Assembly: GCF_017562075.2 (NCBI RefSeq)
Contig: NC_054084.1
Span: forward strand, 27,849,308 to 27,913,307
Reading direction: 5' to 3'
Source: Anopheles merus
Taxonomy: Eukaryota; Arthropoda; Insecta; Diptera; Culicidae
DNA: 64,000 nt
The notes under the pieces were generated by a model. It did no database searches. It saw nothing but the letters and a program-made list of their open reading frames with translations, and was not told the DNA's origin. The stretch's first letter is position 1. Each line of letters starts with the position of its first letter. The position numbers and the translations under genes were made by a program. Shown one piece after another: positions 24,860 through 63,657 of this stretch.

Positions 24860-27800
24860 GTCTTCCCCTGATTTGCAGATTCGTCAAAACGCCAAAAAGC
24901 TAGAAAGCATCGGAGAGTACATCATTAAAGATATTATGGATCCGATCATACTGCAGCCAGCCTCGCTGGATCTAGTGACGCTTAAGAAGCGCGAATCGGA
25001 CCTAGGATTTCTGATCATGCGAAACTTCCACGGTGTGCACCGGTAAGTTTGCTTTATGGTTAACCGGGTTTTCCCACCTTTTTATATCGCACAAAAGAAG
25101 CCAAACTGCAGTGACGATCAGTGCTGTAAAATGTCACTGTCAATGTCATAAAACAATCTAACCGATACAAACTGTATGTCAGCGTCACGTACTCAATTGT
25201 GATAATCAGAGGTGATACTCAAAACGATTGGTGTGACCAATGCATGCTGCATGACATTTTTGCGACCATCGCTTGGTCACTATGTCATGACTTTTTTACT
25301 GTGATCAGTTTTGCAAAATGTTACTGACATAGTCATGACAATTTCCGACTGAAACGAAATCATGTCAGCGTCACGAGCTCTCTACTGTGATGATCAGAGG
25401 TGAGACTCAAACAATTGTTGCAACCATCACATACTTGGTGACGTTTTGTGCGACCAACTCTTGGTCAGCCACTTGGTCGTGACATGTTCAGTCGGTGATC
25501 ATCATGATAGTCATGAGAGATATGCGGTGCTTGCGAATGATTCCAAGAAACAAAATGAGCATGGTTTCTCTCTCAGTTTGACCCGACAGACAATCAAAGA
25601 ACACATAGCGAGCAAGCAAAACCATTAGTTTTTTTTTGGGACCACGCGCCAAGTATATTCCAAGAATGTAGTGATTATTCTTCTTCTTCTTCTTTGGCTC
25701 AACAACCGATTCCGGTCAAGGCCTGCCAACCCACTTGTGGGGTTGGCTTTCAGTGACTTATTGATTTCCCCCCATAGTAGGATAGTCAGTCCTACGTATG
25801 GCGGCACGGTCTATTTGGGGCTTGAACCCATGACGGGCATGTTGTTAAGTCGTACGAGTTGACGACTGTACCATGAGACCGGCCATGGTTGTAGTGATTA
25901 TTGCCGACAGAAAATGCCATGACCAAATGAGTGACCAAGAGATGGGTGCGAAACAAAATATCACCAAGCATGTAATTGATTGGTTGTAATTGAGTACGTG
26001 AGCTGATTTGTGCTTCGTTTCAGTCATGAGTGTGTTGGTGACCGAAATAGTGGCAGTTGGTAGCACTGATTACAGTCAGAAAAAAAGATGATAATGATTG
26101 CGCCGCCATTATGCTCAGCTTGTCAGTCAGAGTTTCGCGTTTGACTCAAGCTGTCACATGTCGTGTTCGGCATGTCATGACGCACTTTCATTGAGTATCA
26201 GCAATGAGCATCAAGTTACCACAGATATGTTCATTGTTTTCTTTGGTGAACATTTCGTGATGCTCATGACATTTTGCAGCACTGATGGCGATAATGAGAA
26301 ATTCATCCAAAACTTCCCTAGTGTGCTCAAGCCCCCCTGCGGGTTATTTGCCCCCTTTGATGAAGGTTATTTTGACATCAGTTGAAAACAATGAACACAG
26401 CAGCTAACAAACTACTGTGATTCTTTCTTTCTAATTATCGCCCTCAAAAAGAAACACAGAAGGTAAAAAACACATTCTTTGCTAATAACACTTTTGGCTT
26501 TCTTCTCTCCCTTTCCCTTCGTTCCATATCTTTTTTTTCTATGTCCTTTCAACAACACAACCGGCGACACACGGACGGCGGCAACGGCAACTCGGAACGA
26601 GCAGCATTACCGAAATAAAATTCAACTCACCCGCCCACAACTCCGGCAAGGTCGAGGAGGGCGATGAGATAGTGCAGATCAACTACCAGACCGTGGTCGG
26701 TTGGGAGTACAAAAAGGTCGTGCAGCAGCTTCAGGAATCACCGCCAGGTAATAACGAGAGAGGGAGAGCGAGGGATCCTAGGACTTTTTTTTGTGTGTGT
26801 GTTCTTTGCTGTTGGTTTTCCCCTGCCTTTCTACTCGAGCCGCTTTGCTGCTGTCCCTTTCTTTTGTCCGCTTTTCCGCTCTCATCCCGTTCAGCGTGGC
26901 TCGAGGTATTTATATTTATTATATCCTTGTCGGCCGTTGGGTCGGTCGATACAAACCACACGGGGGCGGCCACTACGGAGGCGTTCGATCATGCAGCAAA
27001 CGATCGCACAAATGAGCGGCGGCAGGCAAAAGCAAAAGCAAAACCAGGCAGTAAGAGGATCGGAAAGAGGATTAAGCCACTCACAAGGGGATAATTATTG
27101 CATATTTTTCGTTGCTACAAACACTCTACACACAACGATTTTCCCTTTTTGCCGATGCCGTTGATGCGTGCGTGTGTGTGTTTTGTTGTTTTGTTTTACT
27201 ACTGCCTTTATGCCTGTTTTTTGTGGTTTTTACAATAATCGTTTCCCATTTTTCTCCCGTTTTTTCCTACAGATGTCCTCTTGACGCTTAAAAAACGACC
27301 CAAGCACATGAAAATCTACGGCCAGATCTACATCAAACCGTACCGGCTGCCGAGCAAGAAACGGTCACTGCCGTACCGGTGGGGTGAAAGTTTACCCAGC
27401 CCGCGGGCTATGGACACGTTCGCGCTGCAGGACTTTACGCTGCCGCTCGAGCGCGTCCCGGAAAAGCACGTCCCGTCCGACAGCGAATCGGAGGGCAGCG
27501 ACATCCTGACGGTGACGGACGCGAAGGAAGCGGAAAAGGAGATCCGCCTGTACCTGCCGAAACCGCGGGCGGTGCTGCAGCGGCGGCACACGCTGTCCAG
27601 CTTCAAAGATCTGGTCGGCGTGTCCTCCTGGCACGAGCCGCAGGGCGGCAAACCGTTGCCGTCGAGTGATCTGCAGAGCTTGCGCGATAAATCGGTATCG
27701 TTCGGATTTGGGCTGGAAATGGCACCCCGACCGACGACCACCTGTCTCGGGCTGGGCGGCGGTGGTGCCGATGGGACGGGAGCGAACCACGGAACGGTGC

Positions 27801-30800
27801 CGGCCAAGTGTAGCAGCTTCGGGGGGCTGCAAAGCTCCCTGCCGGACATTGTGCCGCAGGAGGCGGAAGCGGTGGCGCCACCGCCGAACGATCTTTCGAT
27901 CGTGGGTGCTAGGCCGGGAAGTGGTGGTAGCATCGAGCATGGGGGAGACAGTGAGGCGTACAAGGCGGGCGTCTCAAAGGTGGTGCGGTTTGAGTCGAGC
28001 AGCAAGGCCGACCAGTGCCATGTGGATACGCAGTACACGTGCCAGGTGGACAGCACGGTGCTGGAAACGTTCGAGCCGATACCGTACGTCGACGAAGATC
28101 TGCCGGCGGCGGTCGTGCAGCCGCCACCGACGGTGACGGAGCGGGTGAAGCGGTTCGAATCGTTTGCATCCCGCACAACAACGACAGCGGCGGCGGCAGC
28201 AACGATCGTTTCCGTTAATGGTCAGCATGGTGCAAGGTAAGAAAGTTTGTGCAATTCAGCTATGATGATCAATCAAAATTCATGCTTGTTTCTTGTTGTT
28301 TTTCCACCTATTAGCGACAACTCTGGCACGTCTGGCAGTGCCCCGGGACAGACAGGATCAGGAACGGCATCGAAACCAATTCCCATGCAACGGCACCTCG
28401 CAAAAGAGCCGGAAGTCGCGGAAGCCATCAACACCGTCGTCGTTAACAGGGAAATGGTCAAGCGAGGACGGTTGGACAAAAGCTACAGCACGCCCGCCTA
28501 CGACGACGAACATTCCGACGTTCCACCGGCGATCGAGCCACGCAAAGAGCATCTGCTGAAGGCACCGCCAGTGCCGCCGCCACGCCCAAAGCGTTCGCTC
28601 GACCCGGAAAAGCCCCCTGCAACACCGGCATCCCCTGCACAGCTTCCCGAACCGACCGCCGCCGGGTTCGTCTCCTCCCTCAGCAATGCGCTCGACAGCC
28701 GCGAAGACAGCCCGAACAAATCCAAGCTAGCGAACGTGATCGACCTTAAGCAAAACCGCACCCAGCCACCACTTCCCGCACCGGCAGTAACGCCACCAAA
28801 ACCGGCCGAACGGACGGCAGTCCCGCCCGTACCTGCCGCGCGACCGGACGCGAAACCGGCCGCCATCACGCCTCCCTCGAGCGAGCCTCTGACATCATCG
28901 CCAACGTCGTCGGCTACCGTGCCGAGCATCGTACCGCCGACGGACACCAGCACGGAGCTGCTAACGCCCAATAAAACGAAGAGTCTGACGCTGAAGAAGA
29001 AAAACTCGCTCCTGTCGAAGCGGCGCAACGTGTCGCTGAAAACGCTGTGCGTCAGCGACATCCAGGGCCACCTGTACCGGCGCACCAAGGACCGGAGCGG
29101 GATGTCGTACTGGGCCAAGCACTACTTCGTGCTGATCGAGACGACACTGTACGGCTTTCGCAGCAAGCAGTCGCCGAAAGCAAACAGCATGATCTTTCTC
29201 TCTGGGTTTACGATTTCGCTCGCCAAGGAGGTCCATTCCCGGCCGCACGCCTTCAAGGTGTACCATCCGCACAAAACGTTCTACTTTGCGGCCGAAACGC
29301 AGGACGCACTGGTGCAGTGGATGGAGTACATTAAGCAGGCCACGCTGAAGGGCGCCAGTACGGTAGTAGCGGGCGGCAGTACCGGTGGGGGCAGCTCATC
29401 GGCCGACCATCATCATAACGCCCGGGAGCTTTATTCCGAAACGGACAGCTCGGACGACGAGATCGGGATTATGGACAGCACGCAGAGTCTGCTCTGCACC
29501 CCTTCGCCCCAGCTATCCGGTGCTGGTGGTGGCAGCGGATCGCACGGCGGCTCCGACACCACACCGACCGCTTCCTCGACCAAGCACGATCACCGGTACC
29601 ACCTAAACTTTGGTTCGCTGAAAAAGCTAACCAAGCTCGGTTCGAGCGATGCAGGCCACCACGGGTCTTCTTCTGCTGGTTCCGCTGTTGCTGCTTCAGC
29701 TGCTGCTTCATCTACCGGCAGCGGCGGCGGCGGTACGACCAGCGAGGGAAGCAAATTCTTCAGCTTCTTCTCCTCCCACCGCAGCGTGGAGAAAAGCAAC
29801 TCGAGCGAGGTGCCGGTCCCGACGTCCAAGTTCAAGAGCTACCGGAAGGTGCCGGGTTCCGCCGGCGGGCTCCAGATCGGGACGGCCTCCGTGCCGCCGG
29901 AAACCGTGTCCACCGTAGTGAACGGCGTAACTATCCGGCACTTCAAAGGCGGAAGCTTCACCGGTAGCACCGTGTCGCTGCTGACCGCGCTCGAGCCGGG
30001 CGAGCTGGAATCGGTGCTGGCAGGGTACGATCAAAGCTTGGAACCGCCCACGCCACCGCCCCTGCCGCCACCGCCCGTGCCGCCGGTAAAGTTTCGACTG
30101 CAGGGCCCGCCGACCATCATCGAGGCGGCCAAGCGGCTGAAGCGCACGCGCAAGCGCATCTCGCCGTACAACTACATCCACGCGTCCAACCCGAACCTAG
30201 TCGAGTTCGACTTCCAAACGTCCAAAGCGATGGACTTTTCCGTGCCAAAGATACACGCCGGCAGCACGTGGGACAATGGTGCACACACGCACGGCGGCAA
30301 CCTGCAGTCGATGATCACGCTCAAAGATCTGATGCTGCAGAAGCAGGCGGAGGAGGCGCAGGACATGTACAACAAGCGCGTCTGCCTCGGCGTGGAAAAG
30401 CTGGACGATCGTAAGGCGCGGTTGGGTGGTGGTGGTGGGATGAGTGGAGCGGAACAGTTTGCGTCGGGTCCAGGTGGTCCAGCTGGGACTGGACCGCCAC
30501 CGCAACCCGCCATCCCGGAGGAGGTGAACAAGATACAGCGCCGGCGGCTGCCGAACACGCCAGACTACGCGCAAAGCTTCAAGCTGGACGATGCGGACAT
30601 ACTGTACACGCGCAGCAAGGAGGGCCAGAAGCTGCGCGACTTTGGCTACGAGATGATCTCCGGCGACGATCCGTTCGATCAGCGAAACAAGCCGATCCGC
30701 TCGACCGTCGGTGGTTCGACCGGTGCGTCGGTGCTGTCGTCTTCGGTGGCGGCGGGAGCGAACGGGAGTGGCGGTGGCAATGGAAACAATGGAGCACATG

Positions 30801-32133
30801 CGAACGGAACGAGCACTGGTGGCGGTGGTGGTGGTGGTTCGATAAAAAAGAAAACTTTCAACTGGATGAATTCCGAGCGAAAGGGTTCGAATGCAGGCGA
30901 CACGACGATTCACGATGGTGCCGCTGCCGGTGGTTCCCATCCGATCGGGTCCGCATCCAGCTCATCGTCACTATTTGCTGCACCGTCGGAGCATCATCGA
31001 ACGGGGGGCGGTGGGTTGGTAGCCTCCCTCTCGCTACGGGACAGCTTCAAGCGCAGCAAAAACAAAGCCGTCATCGCGCGTTTTGACAACATTAAGGCTA
31101 GCAGCGAGAAGCTGTTCCAGTTCAAGCAGTCCAGCGGGACGGGCGGAAGCAGCAGCAGCAACAACAACAACGACAAGGAATCGCTCAAAACGAAGCAGCT
31201 CGACAAGCCAGCCGCACCGGGCAGTGCGGTGAACGTGAATCTGAAGCACCAAGCTGCGGCAGCCAGCATCAGCGTCGGTGCGCTGGGCGGGAAGAAGAAC
31301 AGCAACGAGCTAAATGCAACGCTGGACAAACACATCGCGCTGCTGTTCCAGCAGCAGCAGCCGTCGGCGGCTCCAGGAGCGGCGGCCGGTAAAGTTGTTG
31401 CCGCTTCGCACAGTGCATTAATCAAAAAGTCCAACACGTGCAACAGCTCGTCGGATTTTAAGGAAAACTCGGCCAAACTGCAAAACATGCGCAAAAACTC
31501 GGCCCCCGAGCGTGGCGCAGCGGGTGGCGGAAGCGGTAGCAATGGGGGAACGTCGTACTTTACGAAGCTTAGCTTTGGGTCGACCAAAACGCCCAAGGAA
31601 AAGAAGCTGCTCGGTTCGCCCGGGCTGCATCGAGCGATCTTTGGGAAGAACCATCACCACCAGGGAAGCGACAGTCAGCCGACGGTGATCGATCACGAGG
31701 TGTTTTCACCGATATCCTACACTAAGGTAAGCTTCTGCCGCTTCGGAGCAATTGGAAACAATCAAACATGCTCTTTATTCATGGGTTTTATCCTATTTTT
31801 TAGGCACCAGTCGCTCTACCTACGGACACTGGTGGTTCATCGTCGTCGAGCACCGCCGCAACAACACCAACCGGTACGGGGCCACCGGCCGTCGCGACTC
31901 CCGGCTCCTCGGCCGCGGTGCTAATACCGAGCTTCGGGCCCAATTTCCCGCCCGTCCCGCGCAGCTCGCCAGACTACCCGAACATGGAGTATCCGCCCGT
32001 GTTTGAGCCGGAAATGTACTCGCTGAGCGATCCGAACGCGAGCCTGACGTTGCTAAAGCGTCGCCAAAATCATCACCACCACCATCAGCCTCATTCGCAT
32101 CATCCCCATCATCAACATCATCATCAGAAATGA
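21483..32133 (+). CDS. cnk: Connector enhancer of KSR (CNK), RAS/RAF-MAPK scaffold
   Basis: Nine coding exons: 21483-21540, 22319-22482, 24322-24511, 24632-24735, 24879-25042, 26605-26747, 27273-28236, 28315-31726 and 31804-32133. They total 5529 bp, 1842 residues, and every junction is in frame with GT/AG. Domain order is that of CNK: SAM (about 8-74, WSTDMVTDWLKG start), CRIC (about 75-175), PDZ (about 195-285, SDLGFLIMRNF and GDEIVQIN) and PH (about 840-945, GHLYRRTKDRSGMSYWAKHY). A proline run PPTPPPLPPPPVPP follows near 1175, and a conserved-looking Tyr-rich block RRRLPNTPDYAQSF to FGYEMISGDDPF lies at about 1337-1385. Known role: a membrane-associated scaffold that joins KSR and RAF and couples RAS and Src-family signals to MAPK; its SAM domain pairs with Aveugle/Hyphen. 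Exon 8 (3.4 kb) holds most of the disordered Ser/Gly/Ala-rich sequence, making the protein longer than the fly one (about 1560). The tail is His-rich. Confidence 0.95.
21541..22318 (+). other. cnk intron 1
   Basis: 778 bp between donor AAAG|GTAAGC and acceptor ACATGTAG. It contains a (CAG)n run at about 22028-22062 and an (AC)n run just before the acceptor, but no separate gene. Confidence 0.85.
22483..24321 (+). other. cnk intron 2
   Basis: 1839 bp between donor TTT|GTAAGT and acceptor CACACGCAG. The 3' half (23.4-24.2 kb) is GC-richer with several overlapping frames on both strands (23369-23725 and 23744-24106, for example). None has a recognisable domain or splice partner, so I treat them as chance. 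Confidence 0.8.
24825..24861. repeat. (CT)n tract at the cnk intron 4 branch/polypyrimidine region
   Basis: A CT dinucleotide run, with a CTTT break near its end, just upstream of the exon 5 acceptor (TTTGCAG at 24872-24878). Length variation here could affect the strength of the 3' splice site. Confidence 0.8.
25119..26284. mobile_element. Non-autonomous hAT-like element in cnk intron 5, with duplicated left end
   Basis: The ends are CAGTGCTGTAAAATGTCA at 25119 and, inverted, CAGTGCTGCAAAATGTCA ending at 26284, fitting the hAT consensus CAGNGNTG. Flanking octamers GTGACGAT (25111-25118) and ATGGCGAT (26285-26292) agree at 6 of 8 positions, consistent with an aged 8 bp hAT target duplication. 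There is no transposase frame. The left part is a tandem duplication: 25119-25305 and 25306 to about 25500 share the order TIR, ATGTCAGCGTCACG, GTGATnATCAGAGGTGA, then TTGGTCA repeats. Without the 210 bp SINE and one 13 bp duplication the element would be about 940 bp. Confidence 0.78.
25680..25889 (-). mobile_element. tRNA-derived SINE nested in the hAT-like element
   Basis: A perfect 13 bp target duplication TGTAGTGATTATT flanks it (25667-25679 and 25890-25902). On the minus strand it begins with a tRNA-like head (GGCCGGTCTCATGGTACAG, A-box-like) and has a clear B box GGGTTCAAGCCCC about 55 bp in. It ends in a short (GAA)n tail instead of poly(A). The length, about 210 bp, and the pol III-type head resemble the SINE200-type elements of Anopheles, from memory. 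It lies inside the 25119-26284 element and so inserted later. Confidence 0.85.
26748..27272 (+). other. cnk intron 6
   Basis: 525 bp between donor CCAG|GTAATA and acceptor TTTTTCCTACAG. The open frames on both strands show no domain. No repeat or gene seen. Confidence 0.8.
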
Positions 32134-33013
32134 CGACATGGAAAACGGCTCGCTACGGTACGGGAACATGAAACCGGATGAGCGCATATGTCCGGTTCTT
32201 GGTGCTGTTTTTAGGGCAGGTTGAAGAAAGGTTGTTGAGCGCGAAACGACTCTAAAAAGGAATGTGTAAGAGTTTAATTTTATTAAGATTGTAGTTGCGT
32301 AGAATAGTTTAAACAATTCTGCCATTTATGTTGGTTCGAAACCAAAACCACACAAAAAACGGTGCCGGTACGCCATTCAGATCAGCGCGGACGTCGTCTC
32401 TCCCCAGCACGGGTTGGGCAGTACGCGCGCGGTGGATGGTTCGCCCGTTGATTTACGATTTCCCCTGTAGCGCACAAACGCACACACACACAACAAGGCA
32501 AGGCCATTACGAAACGAACAAATATTTAAGCAAGATTGATATTGTACGATAACATGATAGAGCATAGCGGGCGGATGAAGGAAGTAAGGTATAGTTTTGT
32601 GTAAAGTCGATCGGAGCGAAAAGGGTGAACAGGAATACTACAAAAACAAACAATATTGTTCAAATGTGATTTTAGAACCTTATATGTGTAGGAATAATTT
32701 CGACGTTGATGCATAGCTTTTCTATGGTGTCTCTAGAGACAATCGCTCTTCCACCGCGTTACTCGCAGTGTCGTGTGCACTGGCCACACGTGCGCGTATG
32801 GTGCACACGCGGAAGTGGTTGTCCCTTATTTAAACAAAAACAACGCTAGTAGGGCACAACTGCACAAGCTCGTGCTCTACTAACTTATGAAGAAGCATCC
32901 ATCGTTCTTATGGTTACAATTAGACTCAATTTTGTAGAAAAACAATATGAAAGCTGTGGATAGAAAGTGAGCGATGTAGTAACGTGTGTAGTAGTATTTA
33001 ACATAAAGCTGTG

Positions 33014-33034
33014 TTTTTTTTTTTTTTTTTTTTT
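33014..33034. repeat. Poly(T) run, 21 bp
   Basis: A homopolymer in the probable cnk 3' UTR. No SINE or LINE body is recognisable beside it. Confidence 0.9.
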
Positions 33035-33423
33035 GAAGATTGGTTTTAGAAAGGAACAGAAAAAATAACACCAAAAGTTAAAATTATTTGCAAAATCGGC
33101 TCACACACACCCCCATACTGTTTGTTGGGGTGTATGGTTTACAAAAGAAGGCAATTACACAAGATGAAACAATTGTTCAATGTATCGTAAACACACGCAC
33201 ATTCCTATGCTGTTTGCAGATTGATGAGAGTATGCATATAACCTGTTAAAGTGTACCATTATACCACTAGTTCCTCCCTCACAGGCCAACATAGAATCGC
33301 TAGTATTGTTCATAGTAGTTGTGAATGTAGACAAAAACACGCTGCTACTTCATGTGCGCTTGTTTCTCGCAGTGCATTTGGTTAGCGCCGGGTTTTCTTG
33401 CACTAAACACTGGGGACACACAT

Positions 33424-33429
33424 AATAAA
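33424..33429 (+). terminator. Candidate cnk poly(A) signal AATAAA
   Basis: A clear canonical hexamer downstream of the cnk stop codon (about 1.3 kb). A second one lies near 33720. The choice between them is not supported by other evidence. Confidence 0.35.
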
Positions 33430-34097
33430 TAGTGCCTTACGATTAAGAATAGTACTAAGCGTATTATTATTCATTCTTTTCATCCGATTACCGTTCTGCG
33501 TTTGTCAAAATAATTCTTATTATGGTTCTTTTGATAAACATTTCATCAGTGCTTAATACCCGGCTAATGAGCGGCACGGGAGCAAAACTAATTAAAATTT
33601 GTTTCTAACTTCCGCAATGCTGCAGCTCTTTCAACGGCTGTTGAATTTGAATCAAAAGTCTGTTACGTTCAAACTTTGACCACCTGCAGCAACTTCCCTT
33701 TCCCAGTGTGAGATTTTTAAATAAAAAAAACATTTAAAGGTGTGTGTAGTTTATGACCCTTTTACTATTGAAACTCGATATCTGCAACGTTTTATCAGTT
33801 AATATATTACAATTACAAATATTTGATGCAATAGTGTTGAAATCATCCGAAATAATCACCCACAATTGTTCTACCACCTGTTCAGATTCGTACAGCTCAT
33901 GATCGATGGTTAATCCAAACCTTCCGGCTGAAAATCTCACATTCCAAGTAACGATTTCAGCCGAATATGTAGACCACCCAAGCGATAGAATGAATAAACG
34001 TTTGCCGTTTTGTTTTGTACGGAAAATGAGTCAAAAACCCTAAAAAATAACATTAATTTCAGATCATTTCTGTTATACAAGTATCCCACCCGCCTTC

Positions 34098-34124
34098 TAT
34101 AAACATCGCGGACAAGCTGTCAAA
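34098..34124 (+). promoter_or_regulatory. Putative PIP5K promoter (TATA-like box plus AGCTGTCAAA)
   Basis: CTATAAAC at 34098-34105 is followed by AGCTGTCAAA at 34115-34124. The second is the reverse complement of TTTGACAGCT in the IKK-beta/cnk promoter. The sequence changes to GT-rich, 5' UTR-like DNA just downstream. The position suits a distal PIP5K first exon, but no transcription start is shown. Confidence 0.3.
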
Positions 34125-36494
34125 GCGACGGCGCACACACACCTTCGCCCTCCATACACTTTGTTCCAGCGTACGAGGGGAGAGCGAAGCAGAAGCAGCA
34201 GCAGAAAAAAACTCGCATAGCAAATTTCAATCCGCGCTGGGAAGGAGGAGACTTTTCTTTCGGGTCGGTCGGGTCTTAATTTTCACAATGTTCTCTCTGC
34301 ACCGCCCAGCAGCAGCATAGTGTTGATAGCAGGTGTGTGCGTGTGTGTTCATATTGCGAACCGTGGTGGTTCTGTACCAGTGGTCCCTGCCGTGCGTGAA
34401 TTATATTCCTCGGATCGAACTAGCGCGTTTGTGTGTATGTGTGTATGTGTGTATTTATTGTGGTTTTATCCCCGCGGAGTTGGGAAAAAGTCTGACACGA
34501 CAGTCTCTCCTGTGCCGTGCGGTGAGACTGGGGGGGGGGGGGTGTTCTCGGAATTCGGTGCAGTTTCACTGTTCGTGACGGGGCTGGGTCATCGATCAGT
34601 TTCCGGCCATCCAGTGGCTGGCGCGTTGCGATCGAAGGTTTCGGATTCTGCGAGCGGCGGGGCCTGTGCGGTGCGTGTAACATTCCGCGTGTGTGTATGT
34701 GTGTCCGGGTTTGATAACCATAGAAAGCTTCCGCCCCGTTTTTTCTTTCGTTGGTCGATGGAGATGGAAAGAAATTGCCCATGTGTGTGTGTGCGTGTGT
34801 GTGCATGACAATCGGCACTGTGCAGTGTGCGTCCGCACAATGTCAAGCATAACACACATATCCATCCCGTCGTGCAGTGATTGTGGGAAAAAGAAACACC
34901 CTACCCCCGTATATCCACCCTTTTTGGGGGGGGGGTGGAAAGGCAAATGGGCAAATTGCTATCACAATTAGCCAAATTCGCCATCCGACTACACACAACC
35001 CCACCCGATTATTGCTCCGTTGCTTCGCCGTGTCTGTATGTTGCTGGCTGCTGCTGCTGTGGCGATCTCTCGCCGTCGTGATTCATTCCATCACTGTGTG
35101 CGTGTGTGTATAATGCGTGCCTTCAGTAGGACAGCATTGGAGGGTTAGAAGGGAGGGGACAGCATCAGCACCAGCAAGAGCGAATCGAGGCCAGCATAAT
35201 TTGCAACCTGTGCCCGTCACTGTCACTGTCTGTCGTCACACGCTCTCTGGACTTCTGAATGGTAATCGGCACTGGACTCTGACGACTGCACGAGTCAGCG
35301 ATGCTGCGCCCGCTCAAAGCGTACCTATAATGGAAAAAGGGGGAATTTCCCACAATTGAAAGGGAGGAAAAGCGCGTAAGGCGTGTCTCATAACGCCCCA
35401 AGAGCCGCACTGTCCGTCCAAGCACCAGTCCAAGCAGTTTTGCGACTGCACTTGTCTCTGTTGCCCACCCAACTGTGAGTGTGCATGTGTGTGTGTCTAT
35501 GTTCCACACGTCGTCCTCTTGTCGCCGCGTTTCATGTAACGCGCACACAATCACACACACACACACATGCACAGACGCGCTTGCAAGCGGCAGGTGAAGG
35601 TGGAAAATATCGAGCGGAAACTTATTGATTTCCCTTACGAGAGTGTTTTTTTTACGCAAGGCGGTGGTGGTGGTTGGTCACTGTTCGTTCAGGGAGGGAG
35701 GGTGGAAAAGCAGAGGAAAACAGGGTTTATGTGTGTCTGTGTTTGTGTGCATGGTACACTCCCAACTAATTCGCATAAGAAACCAGCCAAGGTTTCGGAA
35801 AGGAAAATGTACAAAACGTAACAGCGTAACAGCAACAACAGCTAACGTTAGATGTGTTAGTTTTCGCTTTTCCGGCAATGTGAGTGTGTGTTGAAAGAAA
35901 GCCTTTGTGGGCCGGCCACTGATAAAAAAAAACTCCCCTCCCGGTGTACCGGTTGTTGTGTGGTCACGGCTTGTGCGAGGAAAAGCGCAGGAAACTACTG
36001 ATGCGTGCAGGAAAATCGTCTCCAGTGCGGCGCGGTTGGTCGATGCAAAAACCCCACCCGCCCCACAACCGATCGAAGCAGGCTGAAAGTTACGCGAAGA
36101 CTCAGTGTACATTCCTGCAGTGTACATTCCTTCGAACTTGAGGCCCTGTTGGGTGGGAAATCAATCCACCGATTTTCTCACCCTGAAACAGGAGCCGGAA
36201 AATGGGCAACACTCGACACCTGTCATCGGGCCCATCTGTAGGGGAATTTTCGATTTGTTCTAATGGATGGGAAGGAACAGGAAGGGAACTGAAGTGCCCT
36301 GTTGTTGTGGCAATGTTCGATGTTTTCCAAAATGACCTTGTGCTGAAGCGCTCGGTTTAAAAATACACGAGCCAATTTGTTGGATTTTATTTTTAAACCC
36401 ATTGAAGCAGATCAACCAAAGATTGATAATGGCTTATTTTTTTGCTAGGTGAAAATATCTAACGGGCAACATTTTGCATTTTTCCTTTTTACAG

Positions 36495-37118
36495 CGTGTG
36501 GTACTAATAGTGTGCGTGAGCGTGTGTGCGTGTGTGCGTAGTGTACAGCAAATGCGTTGTGTAAAGTTAGCATAAAAGCGAAGAATACACTAAAGCTGGT
36601 AGCAGAATTAGGCATTAGTAGGCATTCACTTCAGGTCAGTGTGTGTGTGTATGTGTGTGTGTGAAAGAGTGTATTAGTGGCAAAGGAAAATTGATCCGCA
36701 ACGAGTGGCAATAGTCCACACGTGATCGAATCGTGTCCGTAGGATAGCGCACACCCTTGCATTTCCGTGCACGTGTAACCAGGGGCAACGCGCACAATAT
36801 CGTGTCACCCAGAAGCCCAGCAGGCGGTCCGGTTCGGTGTCGTAATGTGGCGCGGGTGTGCAGTTCAGTGATTTCAGTGTGTGCTGTTTGAAAAGAGTGA
36901 TAGCAATTCCACGTAAAAATACCAACCCAAGATCAAACCATCGTCGCACCTGCTCTGCTTTAAGGGGAAGCTGGCGCTTCCGGTTCTGAAGTACGGAGGT
37001 GTTAGCGTAGAACGGGTGCAAGAAAGCGCGAGCGTACGAAGGCGCACCATCAAAGAGGGGGCAGAAGACACCCTTTTCGGAGAGCGCAAGTAAGGGGCAG
37101 CAGCAAAGACAGGGCGCG
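36495..37118 (+). other. 5' UTR part of the PIP5K start-codon exon
   Basis: A strong acceptor (TTTTTCCTTTTTACAG, ending at 36494) precedes a GT-rich, then GC-rich stretch that runs without a donor into the PIP5K ATG at 37119. I infer that the exon spans 36495-37236, with 624 nt of 5' UTR here and at least one more noncoding exon upstream. The 177-codon minus-strand frame over this region has no domain. Confidence 0.45.

Positions 37119-63657
<26,539 letters not shown>

Larger units (their letters stand above)
32134..36494. other. cnk 3' UTR, intergenic DNA and PIP5K upstream/5' UTR region
   Basis: The first 1.3 kb is the probable cnk 3' UTR, AT-rich, with a T21 run at 33014-33034 and AATAAA at 33424-33429. 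From about 34.1 kb it becomes GT-rich (many GTGTGTGTG patches, G runs at 34531-34541 and 34925-34936), typical of a long 5' UTR or first intron of the PIP5K gene. The frames at 34320-34818 and 35165-35659 come from these low-complexity stretches and are not credible genes. Confidence 0.5.

Noticed and set aside
27328..28176. 282-codon minus-strand frame opposite cnk
   Set aside because: It is complementary to cnk exon 7; it is Ser/Pro/Arg-rich, as expected for a shadow of GC-rich coding DNA.
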